From Alkalihalobacillus sp. FSL W8-0930 (GTDB taxonomy: Bacteria > Bacillota > Bacilli > Bacillales > Bacillaceae_D), in NCBI GenBank assembly GCA_037965595.1, contig CP150183.1, positions 1,240,001 to 1,304,000 on the forward strand: 64,000 nt of DNA, read 5' to 3'. The translations under genes were made by a program, and so were the position numbers. Positions 59,801-64,000 of this stretch are shown piece after piece; positions within the stretch are counted from its first letter, which is position 1, and each line of letters begins with the position of its first letter. The notes beneath the pieces are model-generated. The model had not been told where the DNA came from. It saw only the letters and a list, made by a program, of their open reading frames with translations, and did not search any database.

Positions 59801-60052
59801 TTTGCTTTTTTCTTCCTTTTCAAGTTCGAGTTGTGCTTTTGCTCTTGTGTAGTTAACAATTAAGCGCCATATAACAAATGCAATCATGATGGCAGAGACG
59901 ATGATTTTCACGGGGAGGTTCCAGTTACCTCCTGGCACAATAAAGATAAGTGCAACTAGAATGAGAACAAATGGAACCAAGAGTAAAGTCCGATAAAAGC
60001 GTTCCTTAGGTTGGAGTGTCATTAAGGCGTTTTCCATATCCCTTCTAAACAT
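59798..60052 (-). CDS. Small membrane protein, unknown function (84 aa)
   Basis: The protein has a basic N terminus (MFRRDMENALMTLQPKERFYR), two hydrophobic helices (TLLLVPFVLILVALIFIV and VKIIVSAIMIAFVIWRLIV) and a charged coiled tail. AAAGGAGACTGCTC precedes the ATG, well formed. It converges with rap-phr and is divergent from ruvA. In B. subtilis bofC lies near this place; this is not BofC. Family not recognised. Confidence 0.7.
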   Translation of the reverse strand: MFRRDMENALMTLQPKERFYRTLLLVPFVLILVALIFIVPGGNWNLPVKIIVSAIMIAFVIWRLIVNYTRAKAQLELEKEEKSK

Positions 60053-60186
60053 GAGCAGTCTCCTTTCATTTCATCCATATGCTTCCATACCCGTTTCACT
60101 CAAGTTCACACCTGAATTCCGGTGTGACCGAACAAGGGGTATGTGCTAAAATAGAAATAAATGTTCGCATAGGAGAGGTTGTACTT

Positions 60187-60795
60187 TTGATTGATTACGT
60201 AAAAGGAACGCTTGAAGCAATTGACACGCAGTATGTGGTCATTGATCATCATGGGCTTGGCTATCAGTTATATTGTCCTAACCCATATATATATCAACAT
60301 GAGCTACATAAGATGATTCAAATCTTTACACATCATTATGTGAGAGAAGACCAGATTCGTCTATTCGGCTTCCCTACTCGCAAGGATCGTGCGCTTTTCG
60401 AGAAGCTTCTAAACGTCTCGGGAATCGGACCAAAAGGTGCACTAGCCATTTGTGCATCAGGCCAGCCGGAACACGTTGTAGCGGCAATTGAGGAAGAGGA
60501 TGAAGCATTACTCACCCGCTTCCCTGGTGTAGGTAAAAAGACGGCCAGACAAATTATATTAGACTTAAAAGGCAAGCTGATTGATTTTACCGATGACATG
60601 CCTTCCAAAGAGCCAAATTTATTCACACCATATACCGAGCCGAAAACAGATGCATTAGATGAAGCATTTGAGGCTCTTAAAGCACTCGGCTATGTAGATA
60701 GAGAATTAAAGAAAATTCGACCTAAGCTAGAAGAGGAAACGTTAGAAATTGATGAGTATATTAAAAAGGCGCTTCAACTTCTGCTTAAACGTTAA
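60187..60795 (+). CDS. ruvA: Holliday junction DNA helicase RuvA
   Basis: RuvA binds four-way junctions and loads RuvB. The start TTG 60187 after AGGAGAGG gives 202 residues, equal to B. subtilis RuvA; the open frame before it is not conserved. It has [12 protein letters not shown], the helix-hairpin-helix pair [12 protein letters not shown] and [18 protein letters not shown], and a C-terminal RuvB-contact domain with [12 protein letters not shown]. ruvB follows after 18 bases. Confidence 0.96.
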   Translation: MIDYVKGTLEAIDTQYVVIDHHGLGYQLYCPNPYIYQHELHKMIQIFTHHYVREDQIRLFGFPTRKDRALFEKLLNVSGIGPKGALAICASGQPEHVVAAIEEEDEALLTRFPGVGKKTARQIILDLKGKLIDFTDDMPSKEPNLFTPYTEPKTDALDEAFEALKALGYVDRELKKIRPKLEEETLEIDEYIKKALQLLLKR

Positions 60796-60813
60796 TGAAA
60801 GGAGCGTGGGCAC

Positions 60814-61815
60814 ATGGAAGAACGCTTAGTTTCAGCTGAAAGCCAACCGCTGGAGGATTCAATTGAGGGCGGGATCCGGCCCCTAAGCTTTAGTCAATAT
60901 ATTGGCCAGGAAAAGGTCAAACGTAATCTTGAAGTCTATATTCAGGCGGCTAAGATGCGTGAAGAAAGTTTGGACCATGTATTGTTACACGGCCCACCTG
61001 GACTAGGTAAAACAACGCTGTCGGCTATTATTGCCTCGGAAATGGGCGTGCAAATGCGAACAACCTCCGGACCTGCCATAGAAAGACCTGGAGACTTAGC
61101 AGCAATTCTTACGGCTCTTGAACCGGGCGATGTGCTGTTCATTGATGAGATTCATCGATTAAATCGTTCTGTAGAAGAAGTGTTGTATCCAGCGATGGAA
61201 GATTTTTGTTTAGATATCGTGATTGGACAAGGACCAACGGCAAGGTCTGTCCGTCTGGATCTTCCTCCATTTACATTAGTTGGTGCAACCACTCGGGCAG
61301 GAATGATTTCTGCGCCGCTTCGTGATCGGTTCGGCGTTGTTGAACGATTAGAATACTATAATGAAAACGAGCTAGCAGACATCATTCGTCGTACAGCAGA
61401 TATTTTTGTGACGGAGCTAGAAGAAGGTGCAGCAGAAGAACTGGCACGCCGGGCAAGAGGCACACCAAGAATCGCCAACCGTTTGCTAAAAAGAGTACGT
61501 GACTTTGCGCAGGTGGATGGCGAAGGAGTTATTACGTACGATTTGGCGACGGGTGCTCTTGAACGACTCCAAGTAGATAAGCTGGGCCTCGATCACATTG
61601 ATGATAAATTGCTTCGAGGAATGATCGAAAAGTTCAGAGGCGGTCCAGTAGGGCTCGATACGATTGCTGCAACGATTGGAGAAGAGTCAGATACAATTGA
61701 AGATCTTTACGAACCGTATCTACTACAAATTGGGTTTATCCAGCGAACACCTAGAGGACGGGTTGTCACTCATTCGTGTTATGAGCATTTTAAACTTGAG
61801 GTGCCAGGTGAATGA
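60814..61815 (+). CDS. ruvB: Holliday junction DNA helicase RuvB
   Basis: The 333-residue AAA+ motor has Walker [10 protein letters not shown], Walker [12 protein letters not shown], sensor 1 LVGATTRAG with arginine finger region LRDRFG, and a C-terminal winged helix ([22 protein letters not shown]). It drives branch migration. AAAGGAGCG precedes the ATG. Its end overlaps the DUF2905 gene by 4 bases. Confidence 0.97.
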   Translation: MEERLVSAESQPLEDSIEGGIRPLSFSQYIGQEKVKRNLEVYIQAAKMREESLDHVLLHGPPGLGKTTLSAIIASEMGVQMRTTSGPAIERPGDLAAILTALEPGDVLFIDEIHRLNRSVEEVLYPAMEDFCLDIVIGQGPTARSVRLDLPPFTLVGATTRAGMISAPLRDRFGVVERLEYYNENELADIIRRTADIFVTELEEGAAEELARRARGTPRIANRLLKRVRDFAQVDGEGVITYDLATGALERLQVDKLGLDHIDDKLLRGMIEKFRGGPVGLDTIAATIGEESDTIEDLYEPYLLQIGFIQRTPRGRVVTHSCYEHFKLEVPGE

Positions 61816-62024
61816 ATGAGGCTCCTAAGTTCCTGATTATAGCAGGAATCATTTTAGTTGTTGTTGGGGTGCTTTGGTATATAGGAGGTAAGTTCTTGCC
61901 TATTGGAAAGCTGCCTGGTGATATTGTGATCAAACGTGAGAATATGACATTCTATTTTCCATTAATGACCTCTATCATCGTGAGTGTTGTTCTTAGTTTA
62001 CTGCTCTTTCTCTTTAGACGGTAA
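61812..62024 (+). CDS. DUF2905 membrane protein
   Basis: The 70-residue protein has two helices ([18 protein letters not shown] and [18 protein letters not shown]) with [19 protein letters not shown] between them, the DUF2905 signature. It overlaps ruvB through ATGA, so expression is coupled. This gene commonly lies between ruvB and queA in Firmicutes; function unknown. Confidence 0.9.
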   Translation: MNEAPKFLIIAGIILVVVGVLWYIGGKFLPIGKLPGDIVIKRENMTFYFPLMTSIIVSVVLSLLLFLFRR

Positions 62025-62100
62025 GAGCTTGATTTGACAAGATAAGTCCGTTATTCTAATGAAGGACTAACGAATGACTAGATAAAAAGGTGACATAGAT

Positions 62101-64000
<1,900 letters not shown>

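Noticed and set aside
60079-60186. Longer RuvA starting at 60079
   Set aside because: The extra 36 residues are not in the family and AGGAGAGG stands before TTG 60187.

Overview
The window looks like chromosome of an endospore-forming, low-GC Gram-positive bacterium of the family Bacillaceae, probably one of the alkaliphilic or halotolerant lineages outside the B. subtilis group. The evidence is gene content and order. Two stretches follow the B. subtilis backbone: hpr(scoC)-yhaH-serC-hit-ecsABC with pbpF and hemEHY, and spo0B-obg-pheB-pheA-niaR-safA-coxA-like followed by ruvA-ruvB-queA-tgt. Strong AGGAGG-type ribosome sites, many TTG and GTG starts, and sporulation genes (yjcZ-like, spo0B, safA, coxA-like) agree with this.

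Layout. 0-7.6 kb: a small YjcZ-like protein, a YpmS-family protein, the hpr/yhaH/serC/hit block, a PCYCGC-family lipoprotein that has lost its namesake motif, and the ecsABC transporter operon. 7.6-15.1 kb: a CcdA-type protein, a complete six-gene liaIHGFSR cell-envelope stress operon with an internal terminator after liaH, and the class A penicillin-binding protein PbpF. 15.1-17.0 kb: non-coding repeats (a 120-bp palindrome and a 20-bp tandem array) and an intact IS256-family element inserted into the tandem array with a 9-bp target duplication. 17.1-20.7 kb: hemEHY for late haem synthesis. 20.7-21.5 kb: very small genes, including a YrzI-type protein and a 27-codon ORF with its own promoter and terminator, at a synteny junction where rplU-ysxB-rpmA would normally precede spo0B. 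21.5-27.9 kb: spo0B, obg, phenylalanine synthesis, niaR and spore-coat or cortex genes.

27.9-60.0 kb is an accessory block of about 32 kb between the coxA-like gene and ruvAB. It starts with a sugar-uptake and oxidation cluster (CUT1 transporter without ATPase, two Gfo/Idh/MocA dehydrogenases, a TIM-barrel isomerase and an AraC regulator) in which a 13-bp motif recurs at both intergenic promoters. It continues with an AbgA-like amidohydrolase, acetyltransferases, an MccF-type carboxypeptidase, a GrpB protein, HD and HAD hydrolases, an MFS exporter beside an SgrR-like regulator, a SelO AMPylase, a MutT-type hydrolase next to a PLD/SF2 helicase, a DJ-1 protein, an epimerase, a metallophosphoesterase, and a Rap-Phr cassette whose phr gene seems to begin at ATT. 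Two copies of a dispersed intergenic repeat lie in this block.

60.1-64.0 kb returns to the core backbone with ruvA, ruvB, a DUF2905 gene, queA and the 5' part of tgt, which runs off the window end. No tRNA, rRNA or CRISPR array was recognised. Homology statements come from remembered family motifs and synteny; no database search was possible.
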